DNA from: Helicoverpa zea
Taxonomy: Eukaryota > Arthropoda > Insecta > Lepidoptera > Noctuidae
Length of the DNA stretch: 64,000 nucleotides
Assembly (NCBI RefSeq): GCF_022581195.2
Contig: NC_061467.1
Coordinates: forward strand, 2,790,001-2,854,000
Reading direction: 5' to 3'
Shown: piece by piece, positions 10,001 through 20,516 of the stretch
How positions within the stretch are numbered: the stretch's first letter is position 1
Layout of the letters: every line of letters starts with the position of its first letter
The notes under the pieces: generated by a model
What the model saw: the letters and a program-made list of their open reading frames with translations, nothing else
What the model was told of the DNA's origin: nothing
Databases searched by the model: none
Translations under genes and position numbers: made by a program

Positions 10001-13000
10001 GTAACACAGGTACACTCAGTCACAATCTAGCACGGTATGAAAGACTCGTTGTGACGGTCGTCATCAACAACGATTATAATAAACTCGAAGCTGCGTATCT
10101 TGAATCTTGATGAAAGCGTCAAGAGTTTTCTTTCTGTCTCACACCAAGTAAGATCGATCGGCGTAAGAATGAATGAAAGTAGAAGTTTATGTACGACGTA
10201 GGAGTTTGTTTCCAGAACCATTCTGAAATTGAGAGTTACCCGATTGTCTGCGTACTTTGACCACTCGCTAGATTTTTATCTACAGTGCAAGCGAGAGAAT
10301 ACAAATCAATACTAGGTGCATGCGCGCGCAGTCACTTTGTTTGCAGTTTCTGATTTGTATCGAAACCAAAGGATACTCTCAATGCAAAAATAAGCTTATT
10401 TATGTTTTTTAAAAACGAATGCTTTATTCAGAAACTGATATTTTCATCATTTAAGTCTCATAGGGATTAAAATCCCACAAAATTTTGCTGTCCAAGGAGC
10501 ATGAATTTTACAGCCAAAACTTATTTGAAATTCCTGCTGATATACATTGAAATTCTTGTCCCTTAATTCATAAAAATCTTTAGAATATTAAGTATATAAT
10601 ATAGAATTAAAACAGCCTCGATTATTCGATATCTATTATTTAATGTACCTACTAGGTACCTACTCGTAACTAGCTATGCAACTGTCTTGGTCAACGACTC
10701 AACGACTATTTTTTCAGGTGTTGCGGTTACTTATTACTTCGCTGCACCGATTGGAGTATTAATTTCAATTAACATCATCTTATTCCTAATGACTGTCTAT
10801 AACATTTGGAAGATATCAAGGGAAGTGACTAATAACCCGAATTCGAAGAAGAGTAATCAAAATAACAAGTAAGTCATAAAGTTATGTACCCGGATAAAAT
10901 ATAGCGTATGTCCGCCACGGATAATGTAGCTTCTCAATATCGAAAGATTTTTCAAATTGGTCAAGTATTGTATGTACGGAGCCTATTCATGTCAAACAAA
11001 CAATCAAATCTGTCCTCTTCACAATATATTGACGAATATTCTTGTTCTGAAGATGAGGGTGTGAGTTCCCTAAGTGGAATTCTAACGAAACATGGTGGTA
11101 AACCCAACTTCAGGCACGGTGTGCGCAAGCAAAAAGAAAAAGGGGGTGAAGCTTGCGCATAATGACTAATACTTACCTACCATATTATTCATTTATTATG
11201 GAAGCTTTTTTTTAATCTTTTAATAATTACAGTTACTTAGAATATAGATTACCTATATCTCAAATAAAGCTGGTTCATTAATAAAATAGGTAGGTACGTC
11301 TGGAAGACAGAAATTGATGTTGAAAACTTAAGGAGACAAGCACTGTAGTTTTATACCTAGTAGGTAGTACTAATTTATTAATTGATTGTTAAAACAAAAT
11401 GTTCTTTTCTCTTTAGGTTTTATATATGCTTAAAATTATCTCTCATCATGGGAGTGACCTGGATGCTGGAGTTATTTGAAGGGAAAGGCATATTCATTTT
11501 CATCTTGCTGAATACTTACAACTTACTTACTGGCGCTTTAATATTCTTTTTATTCGTGTTCAAGAAAAAGATATTTGTTAAGCTTTGTATCAGGTGAGTG
11601 ATATACCATGTGACCATACTTTTTCTTTTGACTCCCCTTTGAGACAACTTTAATGAAATAATGACACGCAAATGATCTGTGTTACTTACTTAGTATTAAT
11701 GTGTTGATCGAATGTTTTGCTGATCTATACATATAATAAATCTGTAGAAAAGTAATTTTTGTACATTGAAGAAATTGACAAAAAAAATAGCCAGCATTTT
11801 AAAGGATAACTAACAGAACCCATTTCCATCATTTTTGCCATTTTTGTCTGTTTGTCTGTTTATCTGTTTGTTTGTTCGGGATTCACGTAAAATCTACGAA
11901 TTAAATGCCGACAATGCTTATATACAAAAATTCTACGTAACTTGGGGTATTACTTAGTTTTTGTTTCATCGAAATCGATTCACTCTATCAAAAGATATGA
12001 TTAATTTTGTGAATTCAAGATGTATAATATTACGACACGCAATCTATTTGTCAAAACTGTACATTTGAATGTTGTACTTATATTAGTTGATCGGCCTATT
12101 ATTAATCTTTACACAAAAAATCACACCTTTATAAGTAACTTCGGAAGAAAAAAAAAATATGAAAATTTTGTTTAGCCAAGGTTAAAGTAGCTCCATCTGA
12201 GGTAAATAAAATACATCATCAATTTGTCAAAGGAGCGAGGTGGAATGACAATATTACCATACATTCTTTATAGAGGATTATTATTTCAACAGATGGAGTT
12301 GTGTATTTTCCGTAATTCACCATATTTTAACACTTAGTGTAATTATTCGATAGACATTTCAATAGTGTTTGTCAGTTTGCCGTGCCACATCAAAATCCAA
12401 CTATAATTATTACCTTGATGAAAAGAAAATTAATAGTTCTCAGCAAAATTTAAAACGGTGCCATCTAAATTATTTTTTGAACATTATGTCAAAAATGATG
12501 ACTTTAGTGGAACAATTAATTATCATTTAAAGTTACAGATGGAGTTCATATCAGGATTTTTTCATAAAAATAGTTTAGCTTATCTTCCACTAATGTGGTG
12601 GCCTTAAAACAAATTACTTTGAGTGAGTAGTATTAAGTGGACCTTAATTATTTTTTCTGATGCAAAATATGTAAACTTAATCCTAGAAGAAATGAGGATC
12701 TATCTCTCGCAAGCGCTGCTAAGCGTGAGGAAGGTAATGTAGGATTCTGTAGCTTTAAAAACAAGCCCAGATACTAAGTGCAGATAAGAAATGGGAGCTC
12801 TCTCTATTTAAGGCGAGGAATTGGTCAACAATAATTCCATAACCGGCACGCGCATCTAAGGCGCCAAAAGGGGTCGGAGCGTCTGAGCGGGGCGAGGATA
12901 ACAATACGCGCTCTAGCTTATAACTAAAAGTCGTAAGCGACAAAATGGTTTTGTAATTTTATTATTTAGAAATGATAATTTGATAAAAAATCCTTCTACA

Positions 13001-16000
13001 ATTTTAAAGAGTATGTACATACTCAACTACGAAAAAAGTTAAGAGGCTTAAATCGGTCCCGTATGCCCATAATATGTGAATCTCTTTTTAAAAAGAGGTA
13101 TGTTTGATATATTTTTCTCTGTTATAAAAGTTACCTAATCATGTTTCTACGTCTAACAAAATAAGGTTTATATCATGAACTTTCAGGTAACCAAGTTGTA
13201 TTTTGATCCCTTTTGTATTTACTGAGAAAAATTGAAATCCTTGGCGCAAAAAATTCCAATTCGTCCTCTTAATACCATACACACGTAAAATGCTTTATGC
13301 GTCTGAAAACGTACAAATTACGTGCCGCATACCAGAGACATGCTTACTTTCAACTTCTGATCGCAAATACACTGTTCACGATTACGAACAGTCTCAGTAA
13401 GACCCGAGCCAAGTCTAAAAACCCTAAAAAACACCTTTTATATAAAACTACGTTTGATGTCATTTAATCACAAAGACAGAATTGTTCTCTGTTGCAAATC
13501 CTATCCTAATCCAGAATGCATTGCAGGTGTGCATTGCACAAAAACCAATGGTATCCTATTCGAGAAGTCAAAAGAGTTGACCTGCCAACGTCAGCTTCTG
13601 CGCTAAGCAAGTGTTCTTAATAGTACCATCAGAATAACAACGTTGAATGAGGTGAATAAATTTTCAGAAATCACAATAACAGTAGGAGCCAAAGCGTATT
13701 ATCGCTTCATAGAGCTCTGATTGGCCCCAGGTGACAAAGTCAGGTCTGATTTGTTCGTTCATCAGATCTTTGAAAGTGTTTCGATGGATACTTACTGTCG
13801 CACATAGGGGTATTTTGCAGTTTTAGCCGGGCGAAACTAGTAAAAAAAAACTTTCACGTAAAAGAAAAAAATTCTACTTGTTAGCCAGCCCGGTAACTAC
13901 TGAACGAAATCTGAGCTTTTTTGGACTCCTACCCACACGCCAGCTACCCACAAATCTGTCAGAACTTGATCGTTGTCACATGCACTCACGTCAGTTACTG
14001 GCTACATTAAAAACGTGCCGTGTTTGATACCTCAGAGTTTTTTTATTGTGAGTTAGATAACCAAAACTACTATGGATTATCACAATACAGGTAAGAACAG
14101 TTTTATTTGTTATGATTTACTAATGTTTACGTGTATTTTTAAGATTTAAAATCAATTTTTGAAGTTCAACATTTTTAAACGTTTTTTTGTATGAATTCTA
14201 CTATTCTCAGGGATTAAAGTTATCCTTCCGAGTGTTTCCGGGTAACGATTTCTGTTGTAACGTATTACAAAATCTGTCAGGTGATAGATATTACACACAT
14301 TGGGTGCTACTTTTTGCTACTTTCGACAAAACTTAGACTTTTCTGCTGGTGTTAGCTAAAAACCATTAACCATTATTTTCAAGCAAAGTAGGTAGCAAAA
14401 AGTAGCACCCAATGTGTGTTATATCTATCACCTGACAGATTTTGTAATACGTTACAACAGAAATCGTTACCCGGAAACACTCGGAAGGATAACTTTAATT
14501 TAATCCCTGAGAATAGTAGAATTCATACAAAAAAACGTTAAAAAATTTTGAACTTCAAAAATTGATTTTGAATCTTAAAAATACACGTAAACATTAGTAA
14601 ATCATAACAAATAAAACTGTTCTTACCTGTATTATGATAATCCATAGTAGTTTTAGTTATCTAACTCACAATAAAAAAACTCTGAGGTATCAAACACGGC
14701 ACGTTTTTAATGTAGCCAGTAACTGACGTGAGTGCATGTGACAACGATCAAGTTCTGACAGATTTGTGGGTAGCTGGCGTGTGGGTAGGAGTCCAAAAAA
14801 GCTCAGATTTCGTTCAGTAGTTACCGGGCTGGCTAACAAGTAGAATTTTTTTCTTTTATGTTAAAGTTTGTTTTTACTAGTTTCGCCCGGCTAAAAATGC
14901 AAAATACCCCTATGTGTGTCGTCCTGTTTACGTGTGACACAAAATATGGTATATAAACGTACTCCGCAAGAGCGAAATTTTCCCGGTGTGCGGTAGTGAC
15001 GCACAGTATACAACACTTATGTTTCTTTTGATTTGCTGGCTCCACCAAGAAATGACAAATTGCGAGCGTACATTCTGAAAATCTTGACAAAACTACAGGT
15101 TTCAAGTACGAACACATGAAGTGGACTCTCACAGATACGTACATTTTGCCTATTAGTGAACTAATGCAAACATTTCGGTGGAGTCCCGGCTTAGGCCTCC
15201 CCCACATTAGGCGTGCGCGATCCTCGGGCGTGTGAGTAGCGCGGGCGCCGCGCGTGCGTCGCGAGCGCGTTGCGTGAGCGTCGCGTTTTGCTGCCCTGCG
15301 GCATTTGCAGCGCGCTCGCGGCGCACACGCGCCGCTCTCCTTGACGTTTAAATGCTAAGGCGTTTAGCGGGCGGCGGGGATAGCAGGCGAAGGGGTAAGA
15401 ACGCAACTCGAGCGCAGCGTGCTCGCCGCGAGCGCGTCGCTTGCACTCTTCACACATGCCGCAGGGCAGCAAAACGCGACGTTCACGCAGCGCGCTCGCG
15501 ACGCCCGCGCTACTCACACGCCCGAGGATCGCGCACGCCTAATGTGGGGTCAGCCTTACCATGAGTAAGTGAAACTATCCTACCCTATGCGCCTGCTGAT
15601 GATGATGACTCATTTTATCATCCATCCAGCTATTCCCCAACTATGTTGGTGTTGGCTTCCAGTCACCGAATCTGTTTGAGTACCAATATTTTGCTTGGAG
15701 CGACTACCTATCTACAATCCAGTTAACTACACAAGACGATATCCATATTATGGTAAGACTGACAGACTTTCTGGCTTCTGATTAGTCGCAGCAGCTGCAG
15801 AAAATGTACAAATGACAGCTTTGTCAGACTCAAAGCATGTAGACATAGATTATAGCTGTTTCCTGTGAAAATTACTTACGCACCATACGTAATAATTTTC
15901 CAAATTGGCTAAACAACGTCACAAACTTTACTTCTTTTGTTTAGATAAATGATCACATCCACAACACAACCTTGATCAATGAATCTATGCGACTGCTAAG

Positions 16001-16341
16001 TGCTAATCCTAATTATACTGTCACGTGAAAGAATGCACCTACGGGATAAGTAGTATTTTGACGATTCTATATTGCCCACGCAGACGAAGTTGCGGGCAAC
16101 AGCTAGTAAATTAATAAAATCCTCCCGATTAAATATTAAAAGCATCTTTTTTTGTTCCAGGTTTAACATAGACCATGAGTGGGTCCGAACATACGAGCCT
16201 TCCATGCGATCAAAGAGCGGAATTACTAGATCCACAAAATTATCCAAATCCAAGAAAAACTCTCAAATTAAGGAAACTGAAACGGTTTCTATGATGAATG
16301 AGGATAACTGTACTGCTAAGGAGGAAACTACTACCGTTTGA
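7049..16341 (+). CDS. mthl: Methuselah-like G-protein-coupled receptor, 8 exons, 551 aa
   Basis: Exons with matching phases: 7049-7462, 8704-8881, 9024-9317, 9404-9482, 9775-9956, 10718-10868, 11417-11593, 16161-16341 (stop TGA 16339). A signal peptide (VTLKVFLLLFLTCAA) precedes a cysteine-rich ectodomain with LCVIKCCGDN, as in the Methuselah N-terminal domain, and N-glycosylation sites such as NYT and NGS. Membrane segments fall near residues 232-252, 260-281, 297-319, 339-360, 384-412, 434-455 and 458-482. Family hallmarks are LLPDLQNL after TM1, FFWLNVMAFD in TM3, the YF-APIGVLISIN segment in TM5 and GVTWMLELF in TM6. The tail (492-551) is Lys/Ser/Thr-rich. It should sit in the plasma membrane and signal through G proteins; the ligand cannot be inferred. 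Intron 7 (4.6 kb) holds a giant palindrome and other repeats. The start is the only ATG giving a signal peptide. The family call is secure; orthology to a named mthl gene is not. Confidence 0.9.
7729..8601. mobile_element. Candidate TIR element in receptor intron 1
   Basis: Short inverted termini, TAGGGCATGCAAT near 7732 and ATTGCATGCCCTA ending near 8600, bound about 870 bp with no ORF of note. GTTTAA-like sequence occurs near both sides, but a clean target duplication was not established. The element may be hAT-like or a chance inverted repeat. Confidence 0.4.
10908..11162 (+). other. Intronic ORF of 84 codons with Ser/acidic cluster, unassigned
   Basis: An ATG-initiated frame sits within receptor intron 6, 40 bp after the donor of exon 6. 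It has a Ser/Glu/Asp-rich stretch (EYSCSEDEGVSSLSG) and a basic end (RHGVRKQKEKGG). No homology is recognised. It could be noise, a small nested gene or an alternative exon. If the exon 6 donor were skipped, translation would stop at TAA 10870, so it is not a simple read-through. Confidence 0.2.
11628..11672 (+). repeat. Internal SINE fragment
   Basis: About 40 bp (CCTTTGAGACAACTTTAATG...) match the internal body of the long SINE at 5338-5372, just after receptor exon 7. It is a truncated relic. Confidence 0.5.
11780..12015 (+). repeat. RTE-like dispersed repeat fragment
   Basis: The sequence has a GTCTGTTTGTCTGTTT microsatellite, then GTTCGGGATTCACGTAAAAT, then TTTGTTTCATCGAAATCGAT. This arrangement recurs widely in lepidopteran introns as a degraded non-LTR derivative. 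It is recognised from the pattern only. Confidence 0.45.
12800..13290 (-). repeat. Copy 1 of an unclassified ~480 bp dispersed repeat (inverted relative to copy 2)
   Basis: The reverse complement matches 45150-45620 over essentially its whole length. Shared landmarks include GCGCCAAAAGGGGTCGGAGC, GTCGTAAGCGACAAAATGGT, TCTTTTTAAAAAGAG and AATTCCAATTCGTCCTCTTA. Both copies lie in introns of different genes. No terminal repeats, poly(A) or ORF define the class. The GC-rich part near 12840-12910 contrasts with the AT-rich rest. Confidence 0.7.
13291..13800. other. Unassigned part of receptor intron 7
   Basis: No ORF, RNA gene or bounded repeat was recognised in this stretch. Confidence 0.45.
13801..14916. 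mobile_element. 1.1 kb foldback element: ~520 bp near-perfect inverted arms, 5-bp TSD
   Basis: The left arm runs 13801 to about 14320 and the right arm about 14392 to 14916. They are reverse complements with only scattered mismatches, around a loop of about 70 bp. The ends are CACATAGGGGTATTTTGCA and its complement. TGTCG occurs directly outside both ends (13796-13800 and 14917-14921), a 5-bp target duplication. CACA-type ends with a 5-bp duplication resemble Transib elements, but there is no transposase, so the superfamily is inference. The high arm identity suggests recent insertion or arm-to-arm conversion. Confidence 0.8.
15194..15555. mobile_element. GC-rich Harbinger-like MITE with TTA duplication
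   Basis: The termini GGCCTCCCCCACATTAGGCG and CGCCTAATGTGGGGTCAGCC are inverted relatives, and the match extends inward (GCGCGATCCTCGGGCGTGTG). TTA flanks both sides (15191-15193, 15556-15558), giving a TWA duplication. The interior is very GC-rich (CGCGAGCGC runs) and partly palindromic, with no transposase. Open frames here result from GC composition and are not genes. Confidence 0.75.
15601..15789 (-). repeat. Degenerate 3' part of the long SINE
   Basis: On the plus strand it reads as the reverse complement of the SINE tail: ATGATGATGACT, then CCCCAACTATGTTGGTGTTGGCTTCCAGTC (20 or so conserved positions), ending near CTTTCTGGCTTCTGAT. It is older than the copies at 25841 and 63283. Confidence 0.6.
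16035..16112 (+). repeat. 3' end of an RTE-like dispersed repeat
   Basis: The end CCCACGCAGACGAAGTTGCGGGCAACAGCTAGTAA is the recognisable terminus of a family seen again at 57535-57706 (GAAGCCGCGGGCAAAAGCTAGT). It lies 50 bp before the last exon of the receptor gene. Confidence 0.5.
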
Positions 16342-16730
16342 AACTATGTTTCGGATACACAGTTTCTGTAACAACACGCAAATGCTTCCAGGAATATGTT
16401 CCGGAAACTCTGCCGTCCACACCTCAGTATACAGTAATAACATTATTTGTTTATAAACAATTGTTGTAAGAAGAGTTTATAAACAATTGTTGCTTAGTGA
16501 ATACGTAGCTTTAGCAAATTTGGGTTTGTCCAAGGTTTTACACAAAACCAGACAAACAAAAGCATGCCAACGTTTCACGTTAAATATAATGATAGTAGTA
16601 GTTGTAAGTACTTGTCCTGTTTAAAAATTAAAAATTATTTATTTATCAAAAAGGTTTACAATTCATTTTTGACAGTGACCCTCAAACTAGGCTATGTACT
16701 GTAGGTATCTTGAGGATCCGAGTTGCATCA
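16342..16730. other. 3' UTR / downstream flank of the receptor gene
   Basis: It holds two direct copies of GTTTATAAACAATTGTTG (16451 and 16480). An ATTAAA-like signal lies near 16625, but the poly(A) site is not certain. No further gene is seen. Confidence 0.4.
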
Positions 16731-17165
16731 ATTAGATATAAAAAATCAGGAAATATACGTGTGTGTGTGTGTGTGTGGCTATTTTCAGTAGTCCCTCTTC
16801 TGCGCGCTTGTATACTAGATTCCAATCGATGTCAAGGAACATGATTGCTGTATCGTATGCGTAAGTTATAATTTTAGCGTTGTCAAGATTTAAGACATCA
16901 TTCAAGCACAGCAAGAACAAGGTTGGACCAAGGGCGCAGCCTTGTGGGATCCCGAAATTTATCGGTAGAAGTGTGATAGAGGGATATCCAACCTTGCCAA
17001 TCTATCTCCTGTTAGATAAATAGCTTCTAAACCAGTGTAGTAGAGTGACACGTATGTAAATTGCTTCTAGTTTTATAAGAAGGAGATCAATTGAGATCGT
17101 GTCAAAGGCATTGGATAGGTCAAGAAAAACCTCCACGGTGTTTTTTCCCTTTTTCTATATTTGAT
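16731..17165 (-). pseudogene. Degenerate non-LTR reverse transcriptase fragment
   Basis: On the minus strand, from about 17165 downward, pieces in shifting frames spell RT motifs. They include a motif A-like VFLDLSNAFDTIS, a LTGDR segment, a motif B-like region with disrupted frame (IPQGCALG-type spacing), and motif C read as YAYDTAIM where YADD is expected. Stops and frameshifts are frequent, and the fragment ends at a (TG)n microsatellite (16758-16777). It belongs to the Jockey/CR1-like range of non-LTR elements and is clearly dead. Confidence 0.7.
16758..16778. repeat. (TG)n microsatellite
   Basis: An uninterrupted GT/TG dinucleotide run of about 19 bp at the 3' side of the RT relic. Confidence 0.85.
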
Positions 17166-17169
17166 GCAA

Positions 17170-18805
17170 AAGTGTTTATTTTGACTTTATTTCAATAAAA
17201 GTGTTGACCGCAGAATTAGTACCGTTTTGACACAGGACATTGCTCCGCGATAGGTTATTTTGTGTATTTCCTCAATCACGGCTTCCTTGTTTTTACTTTA
17301 ATTTGCCATCTAGGTTTGTTTCGAATGGGATATTGGTTTATTTGTTGTGTCATGGCAAAAAGGCACTCCTTTAGGTGCTCCAATCAAGGCACCGCGCCAC
17401 GCCGCGTAGCGGAGGGCAGACTTTTTCCCTTGCACGTGTTGTATTAGACAGCAGTGCGACTATAAAAAGGCTGTAACAGTAACAGTGTTGTACGAGGCGT
17501 GGATTCTATAATAAATTGGCATATTTGCATACAAAGGTTAAATCTGTAAAAAAAATATTGAAATTACCACCGAAACTTCAACATATAACCATCTATAATA
17601 GTTTTGTTAATTAGTAACCTAATTTCCCGAGAGATGTCGCTGTACGTTGGGATATTTCAAGCTGTTAAGATTTTTTATGCGTTAATGAGTTCGAGATACT
17701 GACCCTATGCTAAGCGTGGCCCGACACGGTCTTGGCCGATTTTTATTTGATGGAGGATGTGTTCTGGCTTCTATGTGTGCTCCATAGATGTAATATACTA
17801 ACTGATATTATGTCTATGGTGTGCTCAGTTAGGTTAGGTTAGATACAACGAATGTACCTGTATGTACTCATCATATCATTCGCACTAAAAATATAAGAAA
17901 GTATAAAGGTTAATACAGCGTCGGCAGCCTAATCGGCAACCGGCGAGGTACCTACTCCCTATTATTAAAGTATAATAATTACCTTCACCTAATGTTTAAT
18001 TCGGTTTATTTATTTATTTATTTATTATTTATTATAATTTATTATAGGTAAATTTTATTGAAGTAAATTATACGAAATATTGTTAAATTGGATTTTTTTA
18101 TTGCAAGATTCCTTACACTTAAAAAATAATCAAATGGGTATTATATTTTAAAGTACATTTACTGAATTTCAGTAGCTTCTTGTAGGCTCATCCTATACCT
18201 AGTACATACGCACGGATATCAAGTTATACGACGACATATCGGCGACAACGCGTGCCTATAATTTTAGAGATTTGTTCCGGATTTCTCAGGTTTTCCATTA
18301 CCAGATCCTGACGTAACCAAATCAAAGTGACAGTGGGACCAAACTGCAAATTAACTCTCTCGTATAAAGAAATCGTTTTCCAAAACGTTCCAAATCGAGT
18401 AACAAAGATGAAACATCGAATTGAGTTTTTTTTGGAGTCACTTAAAAAGAAACAAAAAGGATAATAGTAATATTTTCGACGCACAACACTAACAACAATT
18501 TCAACTGTACTTAATTATGTTTGGAAATGATTATAACGATTATAACACATATGGTTTTAATTTCTTAAAAAAAAACTGTGTTCATTAAGGTCAGTAAAAA
18601 AAGATACAACATTAAAGCAATAATGGTATATAATTCGCATTAAATAAATCCTTCGCCGTCGAAAAACTTATAATTTAAATTTTAGTAACCAATTTAATCG
18701 ATTGACGTAATAATCGACTAAGGAACACCAAACGTCAGACACTGAGGTACAACCCTAAACTGATATTTTTAATCTATGGAGGTCATGATTGATTTTCGTC
18801 GTGAA
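17170..18805. other. Intergenic DNA upstream of the LINE and RNF25
   Basis: No supported gene. It contains a (TTTA)n-rich stretch at 18005-18050, fewer than three TTAGG units at 17828-17842, and open but unconvincing frames on both strands at 18224-18484. Sequence near 18700-18805 was originally the immediate upstream region of RNF25, before the LINE inserted. Confidence 0.4.
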
Positions 18806-18998
18806 TTCCACTGAGAAAAAAAGCGCGGGAAACCTGAACTTTGGCGGACGTGTTTTCTTTTGCTCAAGTTGAAAAATAATTTTTATATTGGATTAGATTA
18901 AGTTTTTGTATATATTCTATCGTAATATCGTAGTTTAGTTATAGTGTTAGTGTTAATTCTGTTTGGTAAGTTTTTTATTTAGTTTTTTCTCTAATGAA

Positions 18999-20516
18999 AT
19001 GGAACCTCCGGATGACCCCGGAGGAACATTGCCGCCCGAAGTTGGGCATTATGTAACAGTTTCGAACAACGACACCGGAGTAGATACTGATGGCTCCGCC
19101 GTCAGTACTACTAATACAAAGAGGAAGAGGGTATCCTCACGCAGCCTTTGCAAACAATGCAATAAAAAGAGGCGCAAAAATGGCGCGAAAACTCAGTCCG
19201 ACTGCAGTTGTGGCGTGGTGGACATGGAAACTGATCCTTTAAATAGCGCGTCTGTTGTTAGTTCTCATGTTAATAAACCAAATGAATCTCCACAAAAACC
19301 GGTTTCGGTAGCCAGATTGGTATACAATTCTTCCGATGCGGCACCATTTCTTGTACATATACAGAGAGAGCAAACTGCTCCCAACGATAATAGCTACTTA
19401 AACCCAATTTCATTTGGCAGGTTTTTAAGGAGGAATTCTTTTAAAGGTATAGTAAACGGTAGTTTAAAAAAAATTGGTCGCAATCGTCTGGTTGTTTCCT
19501 TTACTACATACTTAGACGCCAACTCTTTTATTACCAATAGCTTATTAGAAAAAGAACATTTCAAAGCTTTCATTCCAACTTTCTCGGTGACCCGCATGGG
19601 CGTCGTTAGAGGCGTTCCCATGGAGTGGTCCGATGATGATGTCCTCGAAAATATTTCAGTCCCAATTGGTTGTGGAAAAATTTTAAAATTGAGGAGGATT
19701 AAACGAAAGACTGTTGTAGATGGCAAATCCGAGTTTAAAAACACTGAAACTGTTATATTAACTTTTGATGGCCAAGTTTTACCAAAGCGGGTCTATATGT
19801 GCTACACTTCTTTAGCTGTTGACCTTTACATTTACCCTACTATTCAGTGCTATAATTGTTGTAGATATGGGCACGTTAAAAGTCAGTGTAGATCTACCCC
19901 TAGATGCTACAAATGTGGTCAAGGTCACTCTGGGGATGGGTGCACCATCTCTGAGGATAATTTGCATTGCTGTCTCTGCAAAGGTTTCCATGAGGCCACT
20001 AGCAGGAAATGTTTAGAATATGAGAGGCAGAAAAACATAAAAGAATCTATGGCCAAATCCTGCATATCATATGCTGAAGCCTCAAAACTTCACCCCACAA
20101 TTTCCAAAATTTCTTATGCTGATGCTTTGCTTTCCTCTCCCACAGTTTCAAGCAATATAAATGCTTCTGTTCCTCAGGATTACTCTCCAACAAAAAATAA
20201 AACATCTTATAAAAAAACTGTATTTATTAAGCCTCGTTCCCCCCCTCAGTTTTCAAAAGGTTATGATCAGCAATTCCATCAAGAACTCGCTAGGGGTCTG
20301 CCTCAACCAAAAGATGGTTGTGCTCTCATCCCCAGAGATGATCTATCATCAGCCTCAGTAAATGAGTTAATCATAGCACTAATTAAATCTTTAACCCAGA
20401 CTCAACACCTCTCACCGACCATCGCTGCCACTGTAATTAATGCAGTTTCTGAAAAGAATATTCATAATGGAACACAAAGCCAAGGCAATACAATGGAATT
20501 GTCGAAGCGCAATTAA
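18999..20516 (+). CDS. LINE ORF1: gag-like nucleic-acid-binding protein with three zinc knuckles, 505 aa
   Basis: The start is taken at ATG 18999 (MEPPDDPGG), because the upstream in-frame codon at 18963 is TTG. A basic patch (KRKRV, KKRRKNG) lies near residues 40-65. A central RNA-recognition-like region follows, then three CCHC/CCHC-like knuckles at about 283-336: CYNCCRYGHVKSQC, CYKCGQGHSGDGC and CCLCKGFHEATSRKC. The C-terminal third is Ser/Pro/Lys-rich. By analogy with I-factor ORF1, it should coat the element RNA and help form the ribonucleoprotein. Its last 50 nt overlap ORF2 in another frame, so ORF2 translation probably depends on reinitiation or a scanning event. Confidence 0.9.
   Translation: MEPPDDPGGTLPPEVGHYVTVSNNDTGVDTDGSAVSTTNTKRKRVSSRSLCKQCNKKRRKNGAKTQSDCSCGVVDMETDPLNSASVVSSHVNKPNESPQKPVSVARLVYNSSDAAPFLVHIQREQTAPNDNSYLNPISFGRFLRRNSFKGIVNGSLKKIGRNRLVVSFTTYLDANSFITNSLLEKEHFKAFIPTFSVTRMGVVRGVPMEWSDDDVLENISVPIGCGKILKLRRIKRKTVVDGKSEFKNTETVILTFDGQVLPKRVYMCYTSLAVDLYIYPTIQCYNCCRYGHVKSQCRSTPRCYKCGQGHSGDGCTISEDNLHCCLCKGFHEATSRKCLEYERQKNIKESMAKSCISYAEASKLHPTISKISYADALLSSPTVSSNINASVPQDYSPTKNKTSYKKTVFIKPRSPPQFSKGYDQQFHQELARGLPQPKDGCALIPRDDLSSASVNELIIALIKSLTQTQHLSPTIAATVINAVSEKNIHNGTQSQGNTMELSKRN

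Noticed and set aside
15191..15564. Arg/Ala-rich open frames on both strands
   Set aside because: Produced by the GC-rich palindromic MITE; stop codons are rare there because of composition.
17826..17842. TTAGG repeats, the lepidopteran telomere unit
   Set aside because: Fewer than three units; expected by chance and not evidence of a telomeric insertion.
18224..18484. Minus-strand 86-codon frame upstream of the LINE
   Set aside because: It starts with GTG, has no homology or splice sites, and an overlapping plus-strand frame looks equally protein-like.
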